A stretch of DNA of 64,000 bases from Anaerolineaceae bacterium UBA1363 (GCA_002306055.1 DBRR01000004.1:1-64000); one strand, 5' to 3'; positions 7,909-17,673 are shown, counted from the stretch's first letter. A program made the numbers and translations. The notes: generated by a model not told the origin, from the letters alone.

Positions 7909-9645
7909 CTATCGTCTCATCTTCGGATCGTAAGCATCGCGCAAACCGTCACCAACAAAGTTGAAGCCCAACACGGTCAGCAAGATCAGCGCACCTGCTG
8001 GTAACCAAATAAACCAGTAAGTAGTCATTACATACGGGTCCGAAGCAATGTTAATAATGCTTCCCCAGGATGCCAGGGGGTACTTGATGCCCAAGCCCAG
8101 GAAGCCCAGGGTCGCTTCAAAGATGATCACACCACCCAGGTTGCCTGTGGCAATCACGATCAGCAGGGGCATCACGTTTGGCACCAGATGGCGGAAGATC
8201 TTTCGGCTGGTGCGGATGCCAGTTGCTTCCGTCGCAACCATAAAGTCCTGCTCCCGCAGCGATAAAATCTGACCGCGAACCAGGCGGGCGGGGCCAGTCC
8301 AGCCCATCAGACCCAGGATAGCCATCAGGATAAACAGACGCGTCATTGACGATACTTCCAATGTATCCATCACTGAGCCGAATATGATAATCATCGGGAA
8401 GTACGGAATACTGTTAAAAAGATCCACAAGACGCATCAAGGCAGTATCGACTGCGCCACTGAAATATCCAGAAATACCACCAACAATAACACCAAGGACG
8501 GTCTCCAGTATGACTACCACAAAACCGACCATCAGAGAAACACGACCTCCGTACATCAGGCGGGTCATTTGGTCCATACCGTTGTTATCAGTGCCCAAGA
8601 GGTGTTCGCTTGATGGGAATTCGAACATCTTTATTACCGTGGAAGTGGTTTCCCGTTTGATATAGTAATTGGTGTTTACTAGGACAACCTCGTATTCAAC
8701 GCCTTCAAAATCGAAAGTACTTCCTCGTTCCGTAATTACCTCTCGCACCAAGGACTTGAACTCAACGGGCAGGAACTCCCGCTGATCCAGAGGGTTGACG
8801 ATAATATTGGATACTTCGGCAAAATCAACACCGTCAGCGGTCTTGATAGTGGTAAAACCTTCGCCATATTCAATAATATAGGGCTTGCCGTTTGCTTCAA
8901 ACTCTGTTTCCGCATCCCGTATGGCAGCAATACTCGCATATCTGAACGCGAAAGAATCTACAATTGAACTATCTTCGGGGTTATATGGATCAAAGACTAA
9001 CAGTGACGCCAAGGCAACATTCTGCTCAGTCGAGACAAATGATTTCCTGCCTTGCACGGTGATGTGGTAGGTCACACCATCCAACTCAAACATGGACTGT
9101 TCGGCTGCTTTGGCAGTGAGATAAGCTTCTTCAAGGCCCTCTGGAATGGTTTTCCCTGGAACAGGGATCAATTGACCCAGCAAGTCTTCGGCCACTCTCT
9201 CGAGCTGCAAGATTCGGTAAGTTCCCTCTGTCTCTTCAACATAGGAGAATTCTATATTATTGGCAGTAAATGTTGGCTGTTGCTCGCCAAGAGCTAAAAG
9301 GAAATTCGCACGTGCCAGAGCACCGAATTCCTGCCCCTCAACTACGGTATAACGTAATTCCGTGTTGATGATCGCGCCGGCATAATCCTTAGCGATTTCA
9401 TTCTCGGTATAGAATACTTGGGTCTCTGTGTAAGGCGAAAGGATGGGACCCAGGAACGAGAAAATAAACATGATTACCAGGATCACCAGACCAACCAGCG
9501 CTAATTTGTTGCGAAAGAAGCGTTTTGACACCAACATGCCAGGTGAGAGCACCTTGATGCGGCGCTGGTCATCCAGAGCAAGTTGGGGTGCGCGAACTGG
9601 TTGATTTGGTTCTGGTGTCTCGGTTGTTTTATCAAGGTCACTCAT
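7909..9645 (-). CDS. oppC: Oligopeptide ABC transporter permease OppC with a large repeat-containing insertion
   Basis: The permease half is ordinary: a cytosolic N-terminus, TM1 (about residues 47-70), then the family HLLGTDNNGMDQ motif at about 349-360, followed by five hydrophobic segments with an EAA-type loop (REQDFMVATEATG). Normally the HxLGTD motif comes soon after TM1. Here about 270 residues intervene (75-345), predicted extracytoplasmic, which explains the 578-residue length. The insertion contains four degenerate units (near 108-150, 168-206, 234-270 and 296-333). Each is a short helix followed by a strand pair of the form F-x-(L/F)-(D/N)-G-x-x-Y-x-(I/V). It starts 12 bp after oppB. 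Confidence 0.88.
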   Translation of the reverse strand: MSDLDKTTETPEPNQPVRAPQLALDDQRRIKVLSPGMLVSKRFFRNKLALVGLVILVIMFIFSFLGPILSPYTETQVFYTENEIAKDYAGAIINTELRYTVVEGQEFGALARANFLLALGEQQPTFTANNIEFSYVEETEGTYRILQLERVAEDLLGQLIPVPGKTIPEGLEEAYLTAKAAEQSMFELDGVTYHITVQGRKSFVSTEQNVALASLLVFDPYNPEDSSIVDSFAFRYASIAAIRDAETEFEANGKPYIIEYGEGFTTIKTADGVDFAEVSNIIVNPLDQREFLPVEFKSLVREVITERGSTFDFEGVEYEVVLVNTNYYIKRETTSTVIKMFEFPSSEHLLGTDNNGMDQMTRLMYGGRVSLMVGFVVVILETVLGVIVGGISGYFSGAVDTALMRLVDLFNSIPYFPMIIIFGSVMDTLEVSSMTRLFILMAILGLMGWTGPARLVRGQILSLREQDFMVATEATGIRTSRKIFRHLVPNVMPLLIVIATGNLGGVIIFEATLGFLGLGIKYPLASWGSIINIASDPYVMTTYWFIWLPAGALILLTVLGFNFVGDGLRDAYDPKMRR

Positions 9646-9657
9646 GATCCAAATCTC

Positions 9658-10647
9658 CTAATTCACTCTGATGCGCGGATCTACGACCGCGTACATAATA
9701 TCGGCAACCAGCAAGCTGACCTGGGTCAGTAGTAGGATAAAGGTGAGGTAGAACATTGCAAAGGGAATGTCGCCCCGGATCATTGCCTGATAAGCAATAT
9801 AACCAATACCTGGAATCTGATACATTGTTTCAGTAATCTGTGAGCCTGTGAACATGCCCGGTAGAATACCACTTAGTGTTGTTACCAGCGGGATCAAGGT
9901 GTTGCGGAAAGCGTGTTTATTGATCACCACATTCTCCGGTAAACCTTTGGCACGCGCGGTGCGAATGTAATCCGAGTTGAGAACTTCGAGCATATTTGTT
10001 CGGGTATAACGCATCAGCCCGCCCACAGAGAGCATCGTCAGCGTCACAATTGGCAAAACCATGTGATAAGCCTGATCAAGCAACTGCTCAAATGGGCTCA
10101 TCGTTGTGTAGAACCGACCAGTTAGCCCATAAAGTGGGAACCAACCGAGCTGGATCGAAAATACATATTTTAGGATTGTGGCAAGGAAAAAAGTGGGTAG
10201 AGAAATCCCCATCAAAGCAAAGATCGTGATGGCATAATCTGTCGGCGAGTATTGCTTTCTGGCTGCCAGAATACCCAATGGAATGGCTATCAAAATCTGC
10301 ACAAAGAATGTAATGACATTCACAACAAGGGAGATCCCAATGACTTCCGAGAACTTTTCTGTTACAGGCACCCCGTAGTGCCAGGACTCGCCAAAATCAC
10401 CGCGAATGGCATTACCACCCCAGTCAATAAAACCGGGAATAATCCCTTTGTTTAAACCGTAGACTTCATTGAGCTGATCTAACCATTCCTGGTAGCTTTT
10501 AGTGCTTAAGGGGTTTGAAGCTCTTTGCCGGGCAATTGTTTCTACATAAGAAGACGGCAGACTGCGTATGACCGTATAAACGAGCAACGCACCGAACACT
10601 ACGATGAATATGCCCAGAATAACTCTCCGTAGAATAAAATTTCGCAT
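9658..10647 (-). CDS. oppB: Oligopeptide ABC transporter permease OppB
   Basis: An inner-membrane permease that forms the peptide channel with OppC. Its 329 residues include an N-terminal transmembrane segment (about 9-30), five further hydrophobic segments and the conserved EAA-like loop (VLNSDYIRTARAKGLPENVV). It lacks the long insertion seen in OppC. Translation starts after GAGGAAAAGG. The 113-bp gap to oppA contains a strong hairpin that probably lowers expression of the membrane and ATPase subunits relative to the binding protein. Confidence 0.92.
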   Translation of the reverse strand: MRNFILRRVILGIFIVVFGALLVYTVIRSLPSSYVETIARQRASNPLSTKSYQEWLDQLNEVYGLNKGIIPGFIDWGGNAIRGDFGESWHYGVPVTEKFSEVIGISLVVNVITFFVQILIAIPLGILAARKQYSPTDYAITIFALMGISLPTFFLATILKYVFSIQLGWFPLYGLTGRFYTTMSPFEQLLDQAYHMVLPIVTLTMLSVGGLMRYTRTNMLEVLNSDYIRTARAKGLPENVVINKHAFRNTLIPLVTTLSGILPGMFTGSQITETMYQIPGIGYIAYQAMIRGDIPFAMFYLTFILLLTQVSLLVADIMYAVVDPRIRVN

Positions 10648-10702
10648 TCCTTTTCCTCACTCTACTGCATAGTTTGGCTTTAAAATCAGGTGAGTTTACA
10701 AA

Positions 10703-10730
10703 GTGAGCCCACCCAAATAGGTGGGCTCAC
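10703..10730 (-). terminator. oppA-oppB intergenic hairpin
   Basis: GTGAGCCCACC (10703-10713) pairs perfectly with GGTGGGCTCAC (10720-10730), an 11-bp stem with a 6-nt loop. On the minus strand only TTT follows, so it is more likely a partial terminator or mRNA-stabilising 3' end for oppA than a full stop. Confidence 0.7.
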
Positions 10731-10760
10731 TTTTACCATCATTGGTTATTATCCTTGTTA

Positions 10761-13364
10761 CTAGTTCATCTCGACCAGCTCAATGTCATTCATCCAGCCC
10801 CAGAAAGTGGTGATATCGGGGGTCAAGGTGTCGATATTGATGCGCTCGGTGCTGAAGATGATGACGTTCTTGCGCTGGTAAGTCGGAATTTCGACTGCCC
10901 AGTCAATGATCTTCTCAAGGGCTTCCTTGTAGATAGCCTTGCGGTAGTTCTGATCATCGCTCTTGCGGGCGTCGATAATCAACTGATCCAGCTCAGGATC
11001 CTGAATGTGATAGTGGTTGGACTCACTGGAGCCTTCCAAACCTGGGATGTTGTTGCTGTGATAGACCTGGTACATATCGGGGTCGATAGTGGAGCCCCAG
11101 GCTGCTGTCCAGAGTTCCTGCTCGCCGGAGTCAAGTGCGTCCCAGAGGATGTTGGAATCAGCAGGATCGTTGATCACGAGTTCCATTCCGATCTTGGCAA
11201 GCGAATCGCGAGCGCCAGTAATGATAGCGAACGCAGGATGGTCACCAGTACCTTCACCAGGGACAATCAGCTCATAGGAGAGCTTGGCGCCTTCGGGTGC
11301 AGCAGTCACTTTACCACCTTCAACAGTGTAGCCAGCAGCCTCGAAGAAAGCTAAAGCAGCTTGTTCGGCGGCAGCGTATTTCTCTTCATAGGTCATTTCA
11401 GGGGTATAGATGGGCTCGCCATTGACATCGGTCGAGAATGCCACTTTGTAGCCTTCATCGGTTGGCTGAGGTGCAGCCCAGGAGGTATTCGAAATTGGGT
11501 AATTGATGACAGCGGCAGCTTCGCCATAGTAGCTATCGATAGCTACATCGCGATAAACAGCCAGGATGGTCGCGAGACCGCGGCGCAGGTTCTTGGAAGC
11601 CTCGGAGCCCGGCTCACCGCCAACATTGACTGTAGCCGCATTGATACCGATGTAACCATAACCCAGGTTGTCAACCAGGCTGGAGGTGATCACGGGACCA
11701 GTCATTTCGCCGTTGCCATTGGCTTCCATAACTTCTTCGTAGCGGGTCTTGTTGTAGGACATTTCACCAGCATCTGCAACGCCAGTCACAATAGCGGTCA
11801 CAACTTCATTGGAAGCAGTTTCACGGAACTGGACTTCGCGGATCTTGGGGCAGCCACGATAGTAATAGGGGTTGGCTTCGAAGTAGACAACGCGGTTGTC
11901 GTACTCGATGAATTTGTAGGGACCAGCGCCCATTGGGGTGGAGGTCAGGCTTTCCTGCTTGGAGAGATCGCCAAAGTCAAATCCGAACATGTTGTTCTCA
12001 TAATCGTATTTGGCGGGATCACCATAGTAGTGCAGGGGGGTGATGTTGAGACCAAGGATCGAGTAGACCGCCGGGGCTTCGTAACCATTGGTGGTCACTT
12101 CCACGGTGTAGTCATCGATCTTCTTGATGCCAGTGATATTCGGAACACCTTCGGTGCCCATGGATTCGTCTTTAGGACCCCACTCGCCAATGAAATCACT
12201 CTGAGCATTCGCGAAGACATCCACACCGTTTGCAGATTCGTAGGGGAAGGCAGCTTTAATGTCATTTCCATAAGCAGCCATCACTTCGGTATAGTAGTCA
12301 TCGAGGGTTGGGAAGGTCTCAACCAGATCATAGACAGTTCCGGTACCAGCAGTCTCGAAGACGATTGGATCTGCGCAGTCTTCAATAGCGATAGGTTCTT
12401 CGCCTTCAGCAACTTCAGTGCTGCAGACGAGGCTTCCAAAGCCCCACATGCGCATGGCATAGGCCACTTTCTCGCCTTCGGACATTTCATCCCAAACAGC
12501 ACCATTAAAGTATTGCGCGGTGAAATCATTATTGCCATAGTTGGCAACAACATAGTCGTAGATGCCCTGAATTTCGGCTTTCACACCAGCTTCCAGGCGT
12601 GCCCAGACATCGTCTTGCATTTCCTGTGTCCAGGCATCGGTGTCAGTATGCTCATGATCCATACCGGCAGCATAGATGTCCTCAAACATCTGGAAGTACT
12701 TGTCATAAACCTCGGAAGTAGTCTGGGTCTGATAGTCCTTCAAGCCAACGATTGGGTAAGAACCGAGGGTGGTGGAGCCAACATAGGAAGGATCCAGAAA
12801 GGTGTAGTAGGTGAAGATCACATCATCGGCGGTCACAGGCTCACCATCGGAGAACTTCATACCCACGCGCAGGCGGGCAGTGTACTTGGTGGTGTCGCTG
12901 GCTTCGTCGTATTCGACTTTGATGTCAGCCGGACCTTTGTAGAGATAATCCACACCGTTGTAGTTGTGGGTCTCACCCTCGATCGCATTGTAGACAATGC
13001 CGCCCACGCGGTCGGTGGTCATGATGCTAATCTGGGTCAGGTTAGCAACGTCCATGTCGTAACCTGTGTCTGCAAAGAAGGGGCTGAACTTCTGTGAGAA
13101 GTCCTGATAGGCAACCACTAACGGGGTGTCAATGGTCGGTTCGGTGGGGAGGTTCTCGCCAAAGGGCTGTTCCTCAAAAACCACCTCGGTGGGTTCTGGT
13201 TCGGTGGGTTCTGGCTCGGCTGTGGGTTCTTCAACTACGGGGGTTGTTGGCTCCACAGGGGGCTCAGTGGTTGCGACTTCGGTTGGGGTTCCGCAGGAAG
13301 CAAGAGCCACACCGAGCATGATCGCAACGATCAAAATAGATATATTTCGTGCAAATTTACTCAT
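10761..13364 (-). CDS. oppA: Oligopeptide-binding lipoprotein OppA
   Basis: A surface receptor delivering peptides to OppBC. A lipoprotein signal peptide ends in LASC (lipidated Cys24), and a linker of Thr, Pro and Glu (25-70) spaces it from the membrane. The body is SBP family 5: VGMKFSDGEPVTADDVIFTY is the family signature. At 867 residues it is much longer than typical OppA (about 540-600), with extra acidic sequence between about 190 and 400. As first gene behind a consensus promoter and followed by a hairpin, it should be the most abundant product of the operon. Confidence 0.92.
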   Translation of the reverse strand: MSKFARNISILIVAIMLGVALASCGTPTEVATTEPPVEPTTPVVEEPTAEPEPTEPEPTEVVFEEQPFGENLPTEPTIDTPLVVAYQDFSQKFSPFFADTGYDMDVANLTQISIMTTDRVGGIVYNAIEGETHNYNGVDYLYKGPADIKVEYDEASDTTKYTARLRVGMKFSDGEPVTADDVIFTYYTFLDPSYVGSTTLGSYPIVGLKDYQTQTTSEVYDKYFQMFEDIYAAGMDHEHTDTDAWTQEMQDDVWARLEAGVKAEIQGIYDYVVANYGNNDFTAQYFNGAVWDEMSEGEKVAYAMRMWGFGSLVCSTEVAEGEEPIAIEDCADPIVFETAGTGTVYDLVETFPTLDDYYTEVMAAYGNDIKAAFPYESANGVDVFANAQSDFIGEWGPKDESMGTEGVPNITGIKKIDDYTVEVTTNGYEAPAVYSILGLNITPLHYYGDPAKYDYENNMFGFDFGDLSKQESLTSTPMGAGPYKFIEYDNRVVYFEANPYYYRGCPKIREVQFRETASNEVVTAIVTGVADAGEMSYNKTRYEEVMEANGNGEMTGPVITSSLVDNLGYGYIGINAATVNVGGEPGSEASKNLRRGLATILAVYRDVAIDSYYGEAAAVINYPISNTSWAAPQPTDEGYKVAFSTDVNGEPIYTPEMTYEEKYAAAEQAALAFFEAAGYTVEGGKVTAAPEGAKLSYELIVPGEGTGDHPAFAIITGARDSLAKIGMELVINDPADSNILWDALDSGEQELWTAAWGSTIDPDMYQVYHSNNIPGLEGSSESNHYHIQDPELDQLIIDARKSDDQNYRKAIYKEALEKIIDWAVEIPTYQRKNVIIFSTERINIDTLTPDITTFWGWMNDIELVEMN

Positions 13365-13398
13365 TTTTTCTCCTATTTCTCCTTAACTAATTTTGGTC

Positions 13399-13427
13399 AT
13401 TATATTTTAAAAACAATAGCGTGTCAA
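13399..13427 (-). promoter_or_regulatory. Consensus sigma70-type promoter of opp
   Basis: On the minus strand, TTGACA (13422-13427) and TATAAT (13399-13404) are both exact and separated by 17 bp. They lie 35 bp upstream of oppA, which also has a good AGGAG ribosome binding site. Confidence 0.9.
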
Positions 13428-13455
13428 TGAAGGCAACCTTAAGCTCCCATCGTTG

Positions 13456-14016
13456 TCACGGTTGTTTTTCATCCTCAGGGGCTCTGGTAATGACAATCTT
13501 TTTTATATTGAAAAAGATTAGCAGACTCAAAGCCAAGGCGGTAAGTTCCACCGCCAAAAAATAATACTCGCTCAGCGCAGGGCTGCCTTTAGAGAAGAAA
13601 AGCAAAAAGACTACTTCTCCTGCCAGGCAGACCCCCAGTGTGATCAACAGAATCAGGCTGTGATTGCTAAAGCGCTCATACGTCACGCCGATTTCTTCCC
13701 GGCGATATTTGCGCTCTTCCACCGGTAGCCGAACGCCGGAACGAAGCAGGTTAAAGATTGGCAGAAAAGTCAAAACGAAGGGGATGGCTACATAGAACTG
13801 GCGCATACCGGCATTGTTCATGAAACCGCCAGCGATATGCGCAGCAAGGACCCCAAACAACACTAGCAAGAAAATGATCTTGAATTTCTGCATTTGGGCA
13901 TTACTAAAAGGCAGTTTGAAGTAATCTCCCTGGTATTCATAAGTCCGAATCTGTTTGCCATTTTCATTGACACTCAGAATGGTTTTATAATCTTTAACAT
14001 ACTTTCTCATGCCCAT
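13456..14016 (-). CDS. Uncharacterised four-helix membrane protein
   Basis: Not recognised. The 186-residue protein begins with a hydrophilic stretch (about 1-42), followed by two hydrophobic segments (about 45-65 and 73-92). A basic cytosolic loop with several Arg and Glu (about 93-118) separates these from two further segments (about 120-140 and 147-170). A charged tail ends it. It is separate from opp, whose promoter lies downstream, and it has no strong ribosome binding site. The function is unknown. Confidence 0.65.
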   Translation of the reverse strand: MGMRKYVKDYKTILSVNENGKQIRTYEYQGDYFKLPFSNAQMQKFKIIFLLVLFGVLAAHIAGGFMNNAGMRQFYVAIPFVLTFLPIFNLLRSGVRLPVEERKYRREEIGVTYERFSNHSLILLITLGVCLAGEVVFLLFFSKGSPALSEYYFLAVELTALALSLLIFFNIKKIVITRAPEDEKQP

Positions 14017-14283
14017 GGCTTTATTTCTATTTTAACAGACTTGCAATTACGCAAAACTTAATACCTGCAGATATTCATTGCTGCAGTTAAATGCGTAAAA
14101 ATTATAACATAAATTTTCATAAATCGGACGAACGCAGATTGCCTTTTGCCTTGACAAACGCAATGCCTTGGATATCAATGGCAATATCAATGCGCAATAT
14201 TAACCCGGTTCACGTAGGGTTGATAGCCGTGCAAAGCCTCCCCTTACGGGATGCGTCAACCAAAATTGGCAACCACATCCTCT

Positions 14284-14467
14284 AGATGGTGGTTCCCAAG
14301 GGGTTACCCATACAAGAGTATCCAATGGGTAGGGGCAGGCCCCTGTGCCTGCCCAATCAAGACAACGGATAACCACAGGGGGTTATCCCCACACAGCTCC
14401 CACGGTGTAGGTTGACGCAGGCGTCAACCAAAAATCGTGGAAAAGGCAGGCCTTTTCCCTACGAGGC
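14284..14467 (+). repeat. 184-bp direct repeat, copy 1
   Basis: Matches 14538-14722 almost base for base from AGATGGTGGTTCCCAAGG to CCTTTTCCCTACGAGG. Contained palindromes include GTTGACGC/GCGTCAAC and the GGGCAGGC family also seen at 44905-45066. Confidence 0.85.
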
Positions 14468-14537
14468 TTGGTAATTGGTCGAGAACCTCGTAGGGTCGAC
14501 GGCCTGCCTCGACCGAAATGGGTAAACACTTCCCTCC

Positions 14538-14722
14538 AGATGGTGGTTCCCAAGGGGTTACCCATACAAGAGTATCCATTGGGTAGGGGCAAGCCCCTGT
14601 GCCTGCCCAATCAAGACCACGGATAACCACAGGAAGTTTTCCCTACCTAGCTCCCACGGTGTAGGGTTGACGCAGGCGTCAACCAAGAAGTCGTGGAAAA
14701 GTCAGGCCTTTTCCCTACGAGG
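14538..14722 (+). repeat. 184-bp direct repeat, copy 2
   Basis: Second copy of the element at 14284-14467, offset by 254 bp, with a few substitutions and one or two single-base indels. Confidence 0.85.
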
Positions 14723-14840
14723 TGCTGGTTTGGAATTTGTTCCTAAGAATTTACCTGCATGGCACCCTACATCTCTTGGGGAATTTGGGGTTCCGGGTAG
14801 AGGCGACGCATGCTGGTTCACGCTTCCAAGCCCCTTTCGA

Positions 14841-16688
14841 CTATGGCACAAACGGACGCCAAAGCCCAATATCCGCGAAGGCGCTGCTCCCAGCGAGGTC
14901 TACGCGGTTCGACGCAACCCACATGGAGATCCGGGGCATTAGCGCTACAGCCGGAAGATATTCTGCGATCAGATCCACCTCATCTCCAAGGCTTTGAATT
15001 AATTCTGCATTCCCAACTGCTATGCATTGCGCGTCAAAACCAGGGTCCGCCAACCCGGCCAGGTTCGTCCCTATCCAATAGTTCCCATTATTGGGCACTG
15101 ATCCTGAGCGATAGAGTTCACAAGGATTCGCAGGAGTTTTCTGCCAGCTGACCAGTGCCAGGTCAAAATTACGCCCGAATAATGGCCCCTCCGGTCCCGG
15201 CGCGTAGAGCTCAGCCGGTGACAAGGCCTGGTGGGTTACCTCAATCCCGCAATCCGCCAACCGCCACACCACCGCCTGGCTGACTTCACTGTCCATCGCC
15301 GAAGTGCTGCTGAGCAGGCTGACTGAGAACGCCGTTCCGTCCAGCACATTTTCCACTCCGTTTGCCTTTCGCGGGGCTTCCGGTTGGGCTTCATCCCTCA
15401 GCCAACCAATTTCGTCCAATAAAGCCTGCGCTTGCTCCAGTGTTCCCCACGCACTAAATTCGGGTAAGGCAAAACCCTCTGGCAACCTGGCTCCCAACAC
15501 CTCGGATGCAATTGGGTCCGCTGTCAGGCAGGCGGCAATCGCCTGCCGTGTACGCAAATCTCCAAAGAAGTCCTGCCTGGTTGCATTCCAGGGCGAATAG
15601 CCGTTGTCGTAAGATGCCGGCTGGATGCCAAAGACCAATTGCTGCACGAGCTCATAATTCTCTGCCACCAGGCTGCCGCTCTGCGCCAGACCCGTCAGCA
15701 CATCCCTGCTCTGCCCTTCCAGGTGGTAGCTGGGGTCCAGCACATCACACTCACCGCTTTCCAGCTTGGCGATCGCCTGCTGCAGGTCGGGTTCAACCCG
15801 AACGACCACCTGGTCATAAGCAGGTTTGGGGTTGTAATACGGATTCCGTTCCATCTCGATCGAAAGGCCAGGTGTGCGGTTCACAATCCGGTAGGCACCC
15901 CAACCAATGGGCGTTTCACCTGCTTCGGCGGAGATTCCAATCTCAGCAGGGCTCATGCCAGAAAACTGGGTTGAAGGCAGCGGCAGAAAAACAAGCTTAC
16001 TTAGATCCACCGGCACGAATCCCGGTATGCCTGTCCAGGTAAGGGTGGTGTCATCTAACGCTTCAATGCTGGCAGTACGGTCGAGCAGCCAGATATCCTG
16101 CGGATTGCGAAGCGCTTTTACCACTTCATAAGACAAAAGGAAGTCGGCCGAAGTCACAGGGGTGCCGTCAGACCACAACAGTCCGGGGTTGATCTTGTAA
16201 TTTACTTTTACCTGCATCATTTGCTGCAGCGCGGAAGCACTCCAGGCAACTGGCTCGCCCAGATGCCCCTCAATGACGGGGTGGATCAGGGAACCTTCTT
16301 TTAATACGCTCACTTCACCGCTGCCATCCAGAACGTTCATTCCGGGCTTTACATCCACAGCCAGTTTGACTGCCTGGCTGTCAGAATAAGTTGGCAGATT
16401 TTCAAACAAGATGTTTGGTTCATACAGTGCTGAAAAAACGCTTTGTTTAGCCAGTGAATCGCGCCCTTCGTAGCGGAACAGGCTGCCAGGATCTTCTGCG
16501 ACGCAGATATTCAGGATCCTGGGCGGTTCCGGGGTCAGGGTGGGGGTTGGGGGCAGCTGGGTCGGCTGGCTGAGCGTCCCGGTGGGCACAACCACAGGGG
16601 TTGTGGTGCTTCCGCAGGCAGAGATGAAAAACGCCAGGCTCAAGAGAGCCAGCAAAGCGTTTCGTCTCATAGTCACTAAACGTTTCAA
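14841..16688 (-). CDS. Peptide-type ABC substrate-binding lipoprotein (SBP family 5)
   Basis: An extracytoplasmic solute receptor. The signal peptide ends in the lipobox ISAC, followed by a Thr/Pro-rich linker. The body carries the family 5 signature around INPGLLWSDGTPVTSADFLL. The 615-residue length is within the upper range. I place the start at a TTG (16688) because AGGAG lies 7 nt upstream; a TTG at 16694 is too close to it. It follows rsgA, with its ribosome binding site on the rsgA stop, and no permease genes are adjacent, so it may share another transporter. Several Cys residues are present in the mature part. Confidence 0.85.
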   Translation of the reverse strand: MKRLVTMRRNALLALLSLAFFISACGSTTTPVVVPTGTLSQPTQLPPTPTLTPEPPRILNICVAEDPGSLFRYEGRDSLAKQSVFSALYEPNILFENLPTYSDSQAVKLAVDVKPGMNVLDGSGEVSVLKEGSLIHPVIEGHLGEPVAWSASALQQMMQVKVNYKINPGLLWSDGTPVTSADFLLSYEVVKALRNPQDIWLLDRTASIEALDDTTLTWTGIPGFVPVDLSKLVFLPLPSTQFSGMSPAEIGISAEAGETPIGWGAYRIVNRTPGLSIEMERNPYYNPKPAYDQVVVRVEPDLQQAIAKLESGECDVLDPSYHLEGQSRDVLTGLAQSGSLVAENYELVQQLVFGIQPASYDNGYSPWNATRQDFFGDLRTRQAIAACLTADPIASEVLGARLPEGFALPEFSAWGTLEQAQALLDEIGWLRDEAQPEAPRKANGVENVLDGTAFSVSLLSSTSAMDSEVSQAVVWRLADCGIEVTHQALSPAELYAPGPEGPLFGRNFDLALVSWQKTPANPCELYRSGSVPNNGNYWIGTNLAGLADPGFDAQCIAVGNAELIQSLGDEVDLIAEYLPAVALMPRISMWVASNRVDLAGSSAFADIGLWRPFVP

Positions 16689-16698
16689 AACCAATCTC

Positions 16699-17673
16699 CT
16701 AGATCACATCATCTTCCTGCGGGTCGCCAAAACGCAAACGTAGATAAGACTCATATCTTCGCGGGTCAATCTGCCCGCTCTTCGCCGCCTTGCGCACCGC
16801 GCAGCCCGGTTCATGGCTGTGGCTGCAATCGTTGAACTGGCATTCAGCCACGAGCGGCGCGATTTCCTTAAAATAGGCATCCAGTTCTTCATCCTGAATG
16901 TCCCATAGTGCCAAGGTACGCAACCCGGGCACATCGGCGATGTAGCCGCCACCCGGCAGAGGATAGAGCTGCCGCACCTGGGTGGTGTGCCGCCCTTTAC
17001 CTCGTCCAACGCCCTCACTCAACGTGCCAACCTCCAGGTTTAAGTCTGGAATGACTGAATTAAGCAAGCTGCTTTTGCCCACACCCGAAGGTCCGGCAAG
17101 GGTGCTCAGTTTTCCCTGTATGCACTCACGCAGTGCTTCAACCCCCTGCCCGGTAACCGCTGAAGCGTAAATAACATCATACCCGATGGAGCGATACATG
17201 CCAAAAAGCTTGTCCACCTGCTCGAGCGGCATCAGGTCCACCTTGTTGACCACGATCACTGCCGGGATGTGCGCCCGCTCCGTCACCACCAGGAAGCGGT
17301 CGAGCATGCGCAGGCTCGGCTCAGGTTGAGTGCAGGCAAACACCAGCAGAGCAAGATCTGCATTGGCCAGGATAATTTGCTGGTAGTTGTAACTGACGCC
17401 CGAGAGTTGTCTCGAAAGCACGGATTTTCGCGGGAACACTTCTTCAATACTGCCTGAGCCATCCGTGTGGACGGCAATCCGCACGTTGTCCCCCACTGCC
17501 ACCAGATCCCCTTCGGCTCTTCCCTGACGCAAACGCCCGCGCAGGCGTGTTTGGATATCGCCTTTTTCTGTCCGCACCGTCAGGTAACCTGCCTGCGAAC
17601 GAATCACAAAACCTACCGTATATTCACTTTGGGAACCAACAGAAAGCAGCGGCAGTGAGACTCCCAAGCTCAT
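16699..17673 (-). CDS. rsgA: Ribosome small subunit biogenesis GTPase RsgA
   Basis: RsgA checks the decoding centre of the maturing 30S subunit. It is a circularly permuted GTPase: an OB-like N-terminus, then G4 NKVDL, G1 GPSGVGKSS and G3 DVPGL in that order. A C-terminal zinc motif (CQFNDCSHSHEPGC) follows. The chosen ATG at 17673 overlaps the stop of the upstream PBP gene as ATGA and gives 324 residues. A further upstream ATG would add 14 residues within that gene. Confidence 0.94.
   Translation of the reverse strand: MSLGVSLPLLSVGSQSEYTVGFVIRSQAGYLTVRTEKGDIQTRLRGRLRQGRAEGDLVAVGDNVRIAVHTDGSGSIEEVFPRKSVLSRQLSGVSYNYQQIILANADLALLVFACTQPEPSLRMLDRFLVVTERAHIPAVIVVNKVDLMPLEQVDKLFGMYRSIGYDVIYASAVTGQGVEALRECIQGKLSTLAGPSGVGKSSLLNSVIPDLNLEVGTLSEGVGRGKGRHTTQVRQLYPLPGGGYIADVPGLRTLALWDIQDEELDAYFKEIAPLVAECQFNDCSHSHEPGCAVRKAAKSGQIDPRRYESYLRLRFGDPQEDDVI

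Larger units (their letters stand above)
14017..14840. other. Repeat-rich gap
   Basis: There is no credible gene here. The stretch between 14284 and 14722 is two copies of a 184-bp repeat with internal palindromes. Positions 14017-14283 and 14723-14840 show nothing I can interpret. Confidence 0.6.

Noticed and set aside
11361..13097. 578-residue open frame on the plus strand opposite oppA
   Set aside because: It is the exact antisense of a well-supported binding protein. Its sequence is rich in His, Val and Gly with no domain pattern and no ribosome binding site.
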